Shown piece after piece: positions 15,776 to 22,622 of a stretch of DNA of 23,377 nucleotides. The position numbers and the translations under genes were made by a program. How positions within the stretch are numbered: the first letter of the stretch is position 1; each line of letters opens with the position of its first letter. The stretch is from Pseudomonadota bacterium (GTDB lineage Bacteria; Pseudomonadota; Alphaproteobacteria; Caulobacterales; Caulobacteraceae): assembly GCA_023412655.1 (NCBI GenBank), contig JAEYNH010000145.1, positions 1-23,377 of the forward strand, read 5' to 3'. The notes below the pieces were generated by a model. It ran no database searches, had not been told where the DNA came from, and was given only the letters and a program-made list of their open reading frames with translations.

Positions 15776-18733
15776 ATGAATTTCCAACGTAGTACCATGC
15801 TTCGAACGGCGCTGTTGACGTCGGCCGCCGCCGCGGCCGCGCTGACCGTGCCGACCTTCGCCGCTGCGCAGACCAGCGACGTGGCCGTCGACGAAATCGT
15901 CGTCACCGGCTCGCGCATCCGCCGCGACACCTTCTCCACCCCGCAGCCCCTCTCGGTGGTGAGCGCCGAGGCGATCCGCCAATCCGGCAACGTGTCGGTG
16001 GCAGACCTCCTGCTCGAGCAGCCGAACATCAACCCGGCGACCAACCAGCAGAACTCGTCCGGCACGCTGTTCCTGGCCGGTCAGACCCGCGCCGACATCC
16101 GCGGGATCGGCCCGACGCGCACGCTCGTCCTGATGGACGGCCGCCGCCTGCCGTTCTCGGACGCCTCGTCCCCGGGCGTGGACCTGAACACCATCCCCTC
16201 GCTCATGGTCGAGCGGATCGAAACCATCGCCGGCGGCGCCTCGGCCGTGTACGGCTCGGAAGCGATCTCGGGCGTCGTCAACTTCATCATGAAGAAGGAG
16301 CACGAAGGCCTCGAAATCGACATCCAGGGCGGCATCAGCCAGGAAGGCGACGGCGAGGAATCGCGCCTCGGCTTCAACTGGGGCGGCAAGTTCCTGGACG
16401 ACCGCCTGAACGTCCTCATCGGCGGTGAATACGCCAGCCAGGACGTGATCATGCAGAAGGACCGGGACGAACTGTACCCGGGCATCCGTCGCGACACGCG
16501 CCAAAACCCGCAGACCATCATCGGCGCCTCGCGGTCGAACACCTCGCCGTACGCGACCTTCCAGCTGCTCGGCGGCGGCGTCGGCGCGGCCCGTTCGGTC
16601 ACCCTCGACGTCCGTGACCCGACCCGCGTGGTCCGTCTGTCGGGCGCCTGCTCGACCCCGACGGTCCAGCCGGACTGCCAGGACGACGCCCTGTTCTACT
16701 CGGGCGTCTACAACACCCTGCAGGCGAAATCGAACCGCAGCATCCTGCGCACCTATGTCGACTACGCCCTGACCGACAACATCAAGGCCTTCGGCGACAT
16801 CAGCTACGTGAAGGGCTCGGGCTACGGCATCTTCCAGCCGGCGTTCTCGAGCGCTGCGGGCGGCGGCACCATGCCGGTGGTCCTGCGCGGCGACAACGCG
16901 TTCCTGGCGGCCGACAACCCGACCGCCGCGGCGCTGCGCGCCGAGTGGACGGACGCGGGCAAGACCTTCACCCAGGGCTCGACCGCTCAGGTCGCCAAGT
17001 TCTGGCAGGAGTTCGGCGGCCGCGACGTCAAGACCGAGCGCGAGCAGATCAAGGTCCTGGGCGGCTTCGAAGGCGAATTCGAAACCTTCGGTCGTCAGTT
17101 CAACTGGGACGTCTATGGCCAGTACTCGGAACTGACCGGCCGCACGATCTCCTACGGCGTGCCGAACGTCGCCCGCGTCCAGCAGGCGACCGACGCGGTG
17201 CTCGTCAACGGCCAGATCGTCTGCCGTGACGTGGCCGCCCGCGCCGCCGGCTGCGTGCCGTGGAACCTGATCAACGGCGCGTCGCGCGAAGCGGTCCTCT
17301 GGGCCAACGGCGTGGCGACCACCGACCAGAAGATCGAGCAGTCGATCGCCGGCGCCAACATCGGCTTCAACCTGTTCGACCTGCCCGCCGGTCCGATCGG
17401 CGTCGCCGCCGGTCTGGAAGCCCGCGAAGAGAAGAGCTCGTTCGTCCAGGATCCGCTCAGCGCCAGCGGCGCCCTGTTCTTCAACTCGGTCGGCACCCGC
17501 CAGGGCAAGTTCGACGTGGTTGAAGGCTACGCCGAAGCGGTGATCCCGGTCCTGAAGGACGTGTTCCTGGCCGACGATCTCAGCATCGAACTGGCCGGCC
17601 GCCGGTCGAACTACTCGACCATCGGCCTGGGCAACCAGTGGCGCGCCGTCCTGAACTGGTCGCCGGTGCAGGACATCCGCTTCCGCGCGACGGAAAGCAC
17701 CGCGATCCGTGCGCCGAACATCGTCGAGCTGTACTCGCCGCAGAGCCGGAACTTCACGACCGCCGCCGTCGACCCCTGCGACGCCTCGGTGTTCGCCGGC
17801 GCCACGGCTGCCCAGCAGGCCGCCCGTCGCGTCACCTGCGCCGCGGCGATCCCGGGCTGGAACCCCGCCACGTTCGAATCGAACTTCGGCACGGGCCGTC
17901 CGTCGCTGCCGCTGCTGAACGGCGGTAACCCGGAGCTGAAGGAAGAGCGCGCTCACACCTGGCAGTACGGCGTCGTGGTCCAGCCCCGCTGGGTCCCGGG
18001 CCTGCAGGTGTCGGTGGACTTCTTCAAGTACAACATCCGCGGCCAGGTGGGCACGATCCCGCTGAACACCCTGCTGCAGGCGCTGTGCTATGACAGCAGC
18101 ACCCCCTACGCCTCGAACCCGTACTGCGCTCAGATCATCCGTGATCCGACCGGCACGGGCGGCAGCGGCCGGGTCGGCGGCGTGACCGAGGTCATCCTGA
18201 CCAACCAGAACGTCGCGTCGGTTAAGGTCGAAGGCTACGACTACTCGGTGGCTTACGGCTTCGAAACCGAAGACCTGCTGAAGCGTGACTACGGCCGTAT
18301 CGACCTGCGCGTCGACGCGACCTGGATGTACCAGTTCCAGCTGCAAGGCCTGCCGAACCAGTCCTACACGCAGCTCGCGAACACCATCAACAACGCGACG
18401 CCGGAGTGGAAGGGCAACCTGTCGGCCCGCTGGGCGAAGGACAACGTCTCGCTGACCTGGAGCACGTTCTACATCGGCTCCATGATCTCGAATAACGCGT
18501 TCCAGCCCAACCAGATCACCGAGTACAAGACGGGCGACTACTTCCGTCATGACCTCCGCGGCACCTATCGCCTGAACGACCAGGTGACGTTCCGCGCCGG
18601 CGTGATCAACCTGTTCGACGACTATCCGCCGTCCATCCCGGACAACTCGATCTTCACCGGGACGGGCACGGGTTCGTCGCAGTACGACAACCGCGGCCGT
18701 TACTTCTTCGTCGGCGCGAACATGAACTTCTAA
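15776..18733 (+). CDS. TonB-dependent outer-membrane receptor
   Basis: A 985-residue outer-membrane beta-barrel that takes up a large or scarce substrate using TonB energy. A Sec signal (1-31, cleavage near AAA-QTS) is followed by a TonB box (DEIVVTG, 39-45). The plug domain (about 52-172) contains DIRGIGPTRTLVLMDGRRLP and AVYGSEAISGVVNFIMKK. The barrel follows and ends in FVGANMNF with the terminal Phe needed for BAM assembly. Eight cysteines occur as four close pairs (292/301, 483/493, 668/688, 771/784), probably loop disulfides. The ligand cannot be read; the length and lack of an N-terminal signalling domain fit the large Caulobacterales group for carbohydrates or hydrophobic organics rather than classic siderophore regulators. 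More GAA and CGT codons than neighbours hint at high expression. The ribosome site is weak. Confidence 0.96.
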   Translation: MNFQRSTMLRTALLTSAAAAAALTVPTFAAAQTSDVAVDEIVVTGSRIRRDTFSTPQPLSVVSAEAIRQSGNVSVADLLLEQPNINPATNQQNSSGTLFLAGQTRADIRGIGPTRTLVLMDGRRLPFSDASSPGVDLNTIPSLMVERIETIAGGASAVYGSEAISGVVNFIMKKEHEGLEIDIQGGISQEGDGEESRLGFNWGGKFLDDRLNVLIGGEYASQDVIMQKDRDELYPGIRRDTRQNPQTIIGASRSNTSPYATFQLLGGGVGAARSVTLDVRDPTRVVRLSGACSTPTVQPDCQDDALFYSGVYNTLQAKSNRSILRTYVDYALTDNIKAFGDISYVKGSGYGIFQPAFSSAAGGGTMPVVLRGDNAFLAADNPTAAALRAEWTDAGKTFTQGSTAQVAKFWQEFGGRDVKTEREQIKVLGGFEGEFETFGRQFNWDVYGQYSELTGRTISYGVPNVARVQQATDAVLVNGQIVCRDVAARAAGCVPWNLINGASREAVLWANGVATTDQKIEQSIAGANIGFNLFDLPAGPIGVAAGLEAREEKSSFVQDPLSASGALFFNSVGTRQGKFDVVEGYAEAVIPVLKDVFLADDLSIELAGRRSNYSTIGLGNQWRAVLNWSPVQDIRFRATESTAIRAPNIVELYSPQSRNFTTAAVDPCDASVFAGATAAQQAARRVTCAAAIPGWNPATFESNFGTGRPSLPLLNGGNPELKEERAHTWQYGVVVQPRWVPGLQVSVDFFKYNIRGQVGTIPLNTLLQALCYDSSTPYASNPYCAQIIRDPTGTGGSGRVGGVTEVILTNQNVASVKVEGYDYSVAYGFETEDLLKRDYGRIDLRVDATWMYQFQLQGLPNQSYTQLANTINNATPEWKGNLSARWAKDNVSLTWSTFYIGSMISNNAFQPNQITEYKTGDYFRHDLRGTYRLNDQVTFRAGVINLFDDYPPSIPDNSIFTGTGTGSSQYDNRGRYFFVGANMNF

Positions 18734-18744
18734 GACGAGGTTCC

Positions 18745-18819
18745 GGTCCGGGTCTTCGGGCCCGGGCCAATGTTCACGGAAATAGCGAAGAGCCGCCGGA
18801 GCGATCCGGCGGCTCTTTT
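18745..18819 (+). terminator. Tandem hairpins and strong terminator after the TonB-dependent receptor
   Basis: A first hairpin (18745-18752 with 18761-18768, one G-U pair, 8-nt loop) begins 11 nt after the stop. It is followed by a 13-bp perfect stem (18788-18800 with 18805-18817) capped by a GCGA tetraloop and ending in TTTT (18816-18819). The second element is a clear intrinsic terminator. A T-rich flank on the other strand may let it also serve the convergent glycosyltransferase-like gene. Confidence 0.9.
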
Positions 18820-18850
18820 GCTTTCGGCAGATGCGGGGCGCGGCGCGCGC

Positions 18851-19549
18851 TTAGCCGGCGGCGCGGAACATGAACGGGCCGATGTGGCCCACCCGCTCGT
18901 CGAACACCGCCCAGACGTCGCCGCCCTGGGCCTGCCAGCGGCGGATGAACGAGACGTCCTCGCTCATGGCCAGGCCGCTCTCGTCGTACAGCGGGTCGAA
19001 GCACTGGAGCACGCGCTGGAAGCCCTTGCCGGCGTAGTAGCTGTCGCCGACCGGGCGATAGAGCTCAGGGTGGGCGTCCCGAAGCGTCTCGAACACCTCG
19101 CGCTTGATGAGCATCAGGCCCGTGCCCGTGCGGCGGGCCTTGTAGAAGCCCTGCCGCTCCACGTGCGGCGTCTCCAGCTCCAGCACGAAGCTCAGCGATC
19201 GGGCCCAGGCCGATTCCGCGTTCGGCTCGCTGCGCGACAGGCCATAGAAGCGGTGGATATCCAGCGTCCGGTGCGGGCAGACCGCCGAGACCACCGGGGC
19301 GTCGAAGTCCACCATCCGGCGGATCAGCTCGGCCGGGTAGTCGATGTCGGAATCGATGAAGAGCAGGTGGGAGTGGCCGCCCTCGAGCACCATGCTGGCG
19401 AGCAGGTTGCGGGCCCAGGCCAACAGGGTGCCGCTGGTGGACTTCCAGTCCAGCTGTCCCGGGAACGCCTGGAACAGGTTGAGCAAGGCCCCGGTGTAGT
19501 TGGTCGTCAGCTGACCGTTGTAGGTGGGCGTGCCCACGAGAATGCGCAT
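18851..19549 (-). CDS. Glycosyltransferase-like protein (GT-A fold, DxD motif)
   Basis: A 232-residue soluble protein beginning MRILVGTPTYNGQLTTNY, the usual first strand and nucleotide-binding turn of GT-A glycosyltransferases. LLFIDSDIDYPAELI (62-76) provides a DxD-type metal site (Asp66, Asp68). RRTGTGLMLIKREVFETL (139-156) and LAMSEDVSFIRRWQAQGGDVW match the acceptor-side region of Anp1/GT2-like enzymes (the SED triad). There is no signal or membrane helix. A sugar transfer role in surface glycan or protein glycosylation is likely but donor and acceptor are unknown; it stands without other glycan genes. It follows the nitronate-monooxygenase gene by 69 bp on the same strand, and its ribosome site (GGGGA) lies inside a long hairpin that ends 2 nt before the ATG. 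Confidence 0.75.
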   Translation of the reverse strand: MRILVGTPTYNGQLTTNYTGALLNLFQAFPGQLDWKSTSGTLLAWARNLLASMVLEGGHSHLLFIDSDIDYPAELIRRMVDFDAPVVSAVCPHRTLDIHRFYGLSRSEPNAESAWARSLSFVLELETPHVERQGFYKARRTGTGLMLIKREVFETLRDAHPELYRPVGDSYYAGKGFQRVLQCFDPLYDESGLAMSEDVSFIRRWQAQGGDVWAVFDERVGHIGPFMFRAAG

Positions 19550-19551
19550 CG

Positions 19552-19607
19552 GACGTCCCCGGCGGTGACCTTAGACCCTTGGGCTAGGCGCCCGCCAAGG
19601 GGACGTC
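19552..19607 (-). promoter_or_regulatory. Long hairpin covering the ribosome site of the glycosyltransferase-like gene
   Basis: GACGTCCCC-GGCGG (19552-19565) pairs with CCGCC-AA-GGGGACGTC (19592-19607), with only AA bulged. An inner arm continues with CC-TAG-CCC (69-78 of the 195xx block) against GGG-CTA-GG (19581-19588) with one-base bulges. On the minus strand the 3' arm contains GGGGA, the only ribosome site, 6 nt before the ATG. There is no U-tract, so it is not a normal terminator. It may block translation, or it may be an interspersed palindromic repeat. Confidence 0.6.
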
Positions 19608-19618
19608 AAGCGCGGCGC

Positions 19619-20614
19619 CTAGGCCGGCTGCAGGCTCCGGGTCACCACGCCGGCCAGGCGGCCCTGGATGATCTCCTCGGCTTCGCGGACCATGCGGCTG
19701 ATCAGTTCGGCGCAGGTGGGGATGTCGTGGATCAGACCCTGGACCATGCCGGCCGACCAGATGCCGTAATCGGGGTCGCCCTCTTCATAGACGACCCGGC
19801 CCCGGGCTCCGGCGACCAGGTCCTTCACGTCCTCGAACTTGGCCCCGCCCCGCCGCTCAATAGCCACCACCTCGTCGGAGACGGTGTTCTTCGCCACCCG
19901 GGCGGTGTTGTGCAGGGTGCGGAAGATCAGGTTGGTCTGCCGCTCGTCATTGGCGACGATCTGCTCCTTCACCTTCTGGTGGATCGGGCTTTCGACCGTG
20001 CACATGAAGCGGGTGCCCATGTTGACGCCATCGGCGCCGAGGGCCAGGGCGGCCACCAGGCCGCGGGCGTCGCCAAACCCGCCCGAGGCGATCATCGGGA
20101 TCTTCACCTTGTCGGCCGCCGCCGGGATCAGGATCAGGCCGGGGATGTCGTCCTCGCCTGGGTGGCCGGCGCATTCGAAGCCGTCGATGGAGATGGCGTC
20201 GACGCCCATCCGTTCGGCCGACAGGGCGTGACGGACGGCGGTGCACTTGTGGATCACCTTGATCCCGTGCTCCTTGAAGTGGTCGACGTGCTCCTGGGGC
20301 TTGTAGCCCGCTGTCTCGACGATCTTCACGCCGCTGTCGATGATCGCCTGCCGGTATTCCGCGTAGGGCGGCGGGGTGATGGCCGGCAGGATGGTGAGGT
20401 TCACGCCGAACGGCTTGTCGGTCAGCTTCTGGCAGCGCTCGATCTCGCGGCGCAGGTCGTCGGGCGTCGGCTGGGTGAGCGCGGTGATGAAGCCGAGACC
20501 CCCGGCGTTGGCCACCGCCGCCACAAGCTCGGCGCGGCCCACCCACTGCATGCCGCCCTGCACGATGGGGTGTTCGATCCCGAACGTCTCGGTGAACCGC
20601 GTCTTCAGCGCCAT
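19619..20614 (-). CDS. Nitronate monooxygenase family FMN enzyme (2-nitropropane dioxygenase-like)
   Basis: A TIM-barrel FMN flavoprotein of 331 residues that oxidises nitronates or acts as an NAD(P)H:flavin/quinone-type oxidoreductase in related groups. Seen: start IEHPIVQGGMQWVGRAELVAAVANAGGLGFI (13-43), FGVNLTILP (69-77), the family turn ISIDGFECAGHPGE (141-154) with the probable catalytic His151, and the phosphate-binding IASGGFGDARGLVAALALGADGVNMGTRF (175-203). The active-site His and FMN motifs are intact. GGAGGG lies 8 nt before the ATG and overlaps an 18-bp palindrome. accA lies 113 bp upstream on the same strand, so it probably has its own promoter. In many Caulobacterales similar genes sit near fatty-acid or terpenoid degradation genes; its true substrate is not visible. 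Confidence 0.9.
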   Translation of the reverse strand: MALKTRFTETFGIEHPIVQGGMQWVGRAELVAAVANAGGLGFITALTQPTPDDLRREIERCQKLTDKPFGVNLTILPAITPPPYAEYRQAIIDSGVKIVETAGYKPQEHVDHFKEHGIKVIHKCTAVRHALSAERMGVDAISIDGFECAGHPGEDDIPGLILIPAAADKVKIPMIASGGFGDARGLVAALALGADGVNMGTRFMCTVESPIHQKVKEQIVANDERQTNLIFRTLHNTARVAKNTVSDEVVAIERRGGAKFEDVKDLVAGARGRVVYEEGDPDYGIWSAGMVQGLIHDIPTCAELISRMVREAEEIIQGRLAGVVTRSLQPA

Positions 20615-20625
20615 GGGGCGGGCCC

Positions 20626-20643
20626 TCCAAACATCTGTTTGGA
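20626..20643. promoter_or_regulatory. 18-bp palindromic operator candidate before the nitronate monooxygenase gene
   Basis: TCCAAACA-TC-TGTTTGGA has two perfect 8-bp arms around a 2-bp centre. It lies 12-29 nt upstream of the start codon at 20614, and its end forms part of the GGAGGG ribosome site. Symmetric AAACA/TGTTT sites are typical of TetR- or GntR-type repressors. As RNA the same sequence could pair and hide the ribosome site. Confidence 0.55.
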
Positions 20644-20698
20644 CGACACTGAACCGGCATACGCCGCGTCAGGCAAGCCCGCGATGCGCAAGTCGCGT

Positions 20699-20714
20699 CG
20701 CCGGAGCGCCGGCG
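20699..20714 (-). terminator. Possible weak terminator hairpin after accA
   Basis: CGCCGG-AGCG-CCGGCG gives a 6-bp stem with a 4-nt loop, 13 nt beyond the accA stop on the minus strand. No U-run follows, so termination would need another factor. Low support. Confidence 0.25.
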
Positions 20715-20727
20715 GGGAGGCCGTCCG

Positions 20728-21690
20728 CTACTGCAGGCCGCTCTTGCCGATGGCGTAGAAGCGCTCGGCGCGCCGCGCCTTGAGCGTGGCCGCGTCGAGC
20801 TGGAGCAGGGGCTTCAGCTCCTCTTCCACCGCATCGCCCACCGCCTTCATGGCGGCCTCGGGGTCGGAGTGCGCGCCGCCCGCCGGCTCGGGGATGATCC
20901 GATCGACGATCTTCATCCGCTCCAGGTCCTGTGCGGTGATCTTCATGGCCTTGGCCGCCTCGCCGGCGGTGCGGGCGCCGCGCCACAGGATCGAATTGGC
21001 CCCCTCGGGGGCGATCACCGAATAGATGGCGTGCTCGAGGATCAGCACCCGGTTGGCGGCCGCGATGGCGATGGCCCCGCCCGAGCCGCCCTCGCCGCTG
21101 ATGACCGCCACGTTCGGCGTCTGCAGCATCAGGCACTTCTCGGTGGACCGGGCGATGGCCTCGGCGACGCCGCGCTCCTCGGACGCCACGCCCGGATAGG
21201 CGCCGGCGGTGTCGACGAAGCTGAGCACCGGCAGGTTGAAGCGCTCGGCCAGCTCCATCAGGCGGATGGCCTTCCGGTAGCCCTCGGGCCGGGCATAGCC
21301 GAAGTTGTGCTTCACGCGGCCCACGGTGTCGCGGCCCTTCTCGTGGCCCATGACCACCACCGGGACGCCCCGGAAGCGGCCAAGGCCGCCCATGATCGCC
21401 TGGTCGTCCGCGAAGGCGCGGTCGCCGCGCAGCTCCTGGAAGTCGTCGATGAGATTGGCGACGTAGTCGACGAAATGCGGCCGCTCGGGATGGCGCGCCA
21501 CCTGGGTCTTCTGCCAGGCGTCGAGATTGGCGTACGCCTCCCGGCGCATGTCCTGGGCGCGAGCCCGCAGGGCGTCGATCTCTTCGTCGAGCGAGCCGGG
21601 GCTTGCCGTCTCCGACAGCCGGGAAAGTTCTTCGATCTTGGCTTCGAGGTCGGCGATGGGGCGCTCGAACTCGAGATAGTGCGCGGCCAT
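20728..21690 (-). CDS. accA: Acetyl-CoA carboxylase carboxyltransferase subunit alpha
   Basis: AccA and AccD form the carboxyltransferase that moves CO2 from carboxybiotin to acetyl-CoA, making malonyl-CoA for fatty acid synthesis in the cytoplasm. The 320-residue protein is full length: N-terminal LEFERPIADLEAKIEELSRL helix (6-25), ARHPERPHFVDYV (65-77), then the crotonase-like core with FVDTAGAYPG (158-167) and the oxyanion motif SGEGGSGGAIAIA (198-210), and IAPEGANSILWR (226-237). The start matches the family (MAAHYLEFERPI); the ribosome site AAGGA is rather far (about 13 nt). It stands alone and is divergent from the DUF6766-like gene (108 bp gap), as often seen for accA outside an acc operon. 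Confidence 0.97.
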   Translation of the reverse strand: MAAHYLEFERPIADLEAKIEELSRLSETASPGSLDEEIDALRARAQDMRREAYANLDAWQKTQVARHPERPHFVDYVANLIDDFQELRGDRAFADDQAIMGGLGRFRGVPVVVMGHEKGRDTVGRVKHNFGYARPEGYRKAIRLMELAERFNLPVLSFVDTAGAYPGVASEERGVAEAIARSTEKCLMLQTPNVAVISGEGGSGGAIAIAAANRVLILEHAIYSVIAPEGANSILWRGARTAGEAAKAMKITAQDLERMKIVDRIIPEPAGGAHSDPEAAMKAVGDAVEEELKPLLQLDAATLKARRAERFYAIGKSGLQ

Positions 21691-21774
21691 TCGGAAGATC
21701 GCGTCCTTGCGTGTGTCGTGCGGAAGCGGCGGAAACTAGGCGCAAGCCGCCGCCCTAACAAGCGGGGAACCGGG

Positions 21775-21797
21775 GCCGTGGTTTCGCCTTCCACGGC
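21775..21797 (+). promoter_or_regulatory. Hairpin abutting the start codon of the DUF6766-like gene
   Basis: GCCGTGG (21775-21781) pairs with CCACGGC (21791-21797) over a 9-nt loop and ends 1 nt before the ATG. No Shine-Dalgarno site is visible outside it. It may hinder initiation, or the mRNA may be leaderless so that the hairpin is not transcribed. Confidence 0.4.
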
Positions 21798-21798
21798 T

Positions 21799-22461
21799 AT
21801 GAAGAGCTTCCTGCGCGACAATGGCCTTACGCTGACCCTTCTGCTGCTCTTCGTCGTGAGCCTTGTGGGCCAGGTCTTCAGCGGCCTGGGGACCGAGAAC
21901 GAGCAGCGCTCGGAGCACGGCCTGGCCCTCATCGGCGTCGCCCAGTTCCTGACGTCGGGCCAATTCCTCTCCACGCTGTTCGAGAACTGGGAGAGCGAGT
22001 TCCTGCAGATGTGGGCCTACGTCACCCTGACGGCCTTTCTGTTCCAGCGCGGCTCGCCGGAATCGAAGGACCCCGACAAGCCGGCCGCGCAGGATCGTGA
22101 TCCGGCCCTGGACGCGGACAGACCTGACGCGCCCTGGCCCGTGAGGGCCGGCGGCTGGGTGCGCGCGCTTTACGGCCAGTCCCTGGGTCTGGCGATGGCG
22201 CTGCTGTTCGTCGCCAGCTTCGCCCTGCACCTGGCCAACAGCACCCGTCTGGCCGCGGAGGAGGCCGGCATGCACCACCAGCCGCCGCCCACCGTGTGGC
22301 AGCACCTGGCGGGCCCGGAGTTCTGGTTCGAGAGCTTCCAGAACTGGCAGAGCGAGTTCCTCTCCACCGCCGTGCTCGTGGTGCTGGCGATCGTCCTGCG
22401 CCAGCGCGGCTCGCCGGAAAGCAAGCCAGTGGCTGCGCCGCACGCGCAAACGGGGGCCTGA
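21799..22461 (+). CDS. DUF6766-like membrane protein with internal duplication
   Basis: A 220-residue inner-membrane protein of unknown function. MKSFLRDNGLTLTLLLLFVVSLVGQVFSG is the typical start of this family. Membrane segments lie at about 10-29, 69-83, 126-146 and 188-203. The chain is a tandem duplication: residues 7-90 and 125-209 align, with FENWESEFLQ…QRGSPESK in the first copy and FQNWQSEFLS…QRGSPESK in the second. An acidic linker (about 91-118) joins them. The start at 21799 is chosen by homology; the frame is open upstream through the accA region without meaning and no clear ribosome site is present. A hairpin directly precedes the ATG. Such proteins are often linked with stress or low-nutrient islands, but I cannot state a function. 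Confidence 0.83.
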   Translation: MKSFLRDNGLTLTLLLLFVVSLVGQVFSGLGTENEQRSEHGLALIGVAQFLTSGQFLSTLFENWESEFLQMWAYVTLTAFLFQRGSPESKDPDKPAAQDRDPALDADRPDAPWPVRAGGWVRALYGQSLGLAMALLFVASFALHLANSTRLAAEEAGMHHQPPPTVWQHLAGPEFWFESFQNWQSEFLSTAVLVVLAIVLRQRGSPESKPVAAPHAQTGA

Positions 22462-22495
22462 CGGCCGGTGCAACCCGCGCGAGGGCAGACCGTTT

Positions 22496-22522
22496 GTAGG
22501 CCCGAGGTCGAGCCGGGCCTGC
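22496..22522 (+). terminator. Hairpin after the DUF6766-like gene, possible weak terminator
   Basis: GTAGGCCCG (22496-22504) pairs with CGGGCCTGC (22514-22522, one G-U pair) over a 9-nt loop and is followed by ATCCGTTT. It lies 34 nt after the stop codon in the 161-bp gap before the glycine-zipper gene. The T-tract is short. The gap also holds two copies of GGCAGACCG (22484-22492 and near 22543). Confidence 0.35.
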
Positions 22523-22622
22523 ATCCGTTTCGGGGGCCGGAGGCAGACCGGCGCGTCTTCGTCGCACGCGCGGGCTGCCCTGACAGAGCATCCGCGCGCC
22601 ACGAGGAGAAACGGAGCTTGGA

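Noticed and set aside
15752..18550. A 932-codon open frame opposite the TonB-dependent receptor gene
   Set aside because: Same GC artefact (Arg/Val/Asp/His-rich, no motifs), while the plus strand encodes a complete receptor with signal, TonB box and terminal Phe.
20869..21798. Upstream extension of the DUF6766-like frame across accA
   Set aside because: It is the antisense of accA. Family homology begins at the Met at 21799.
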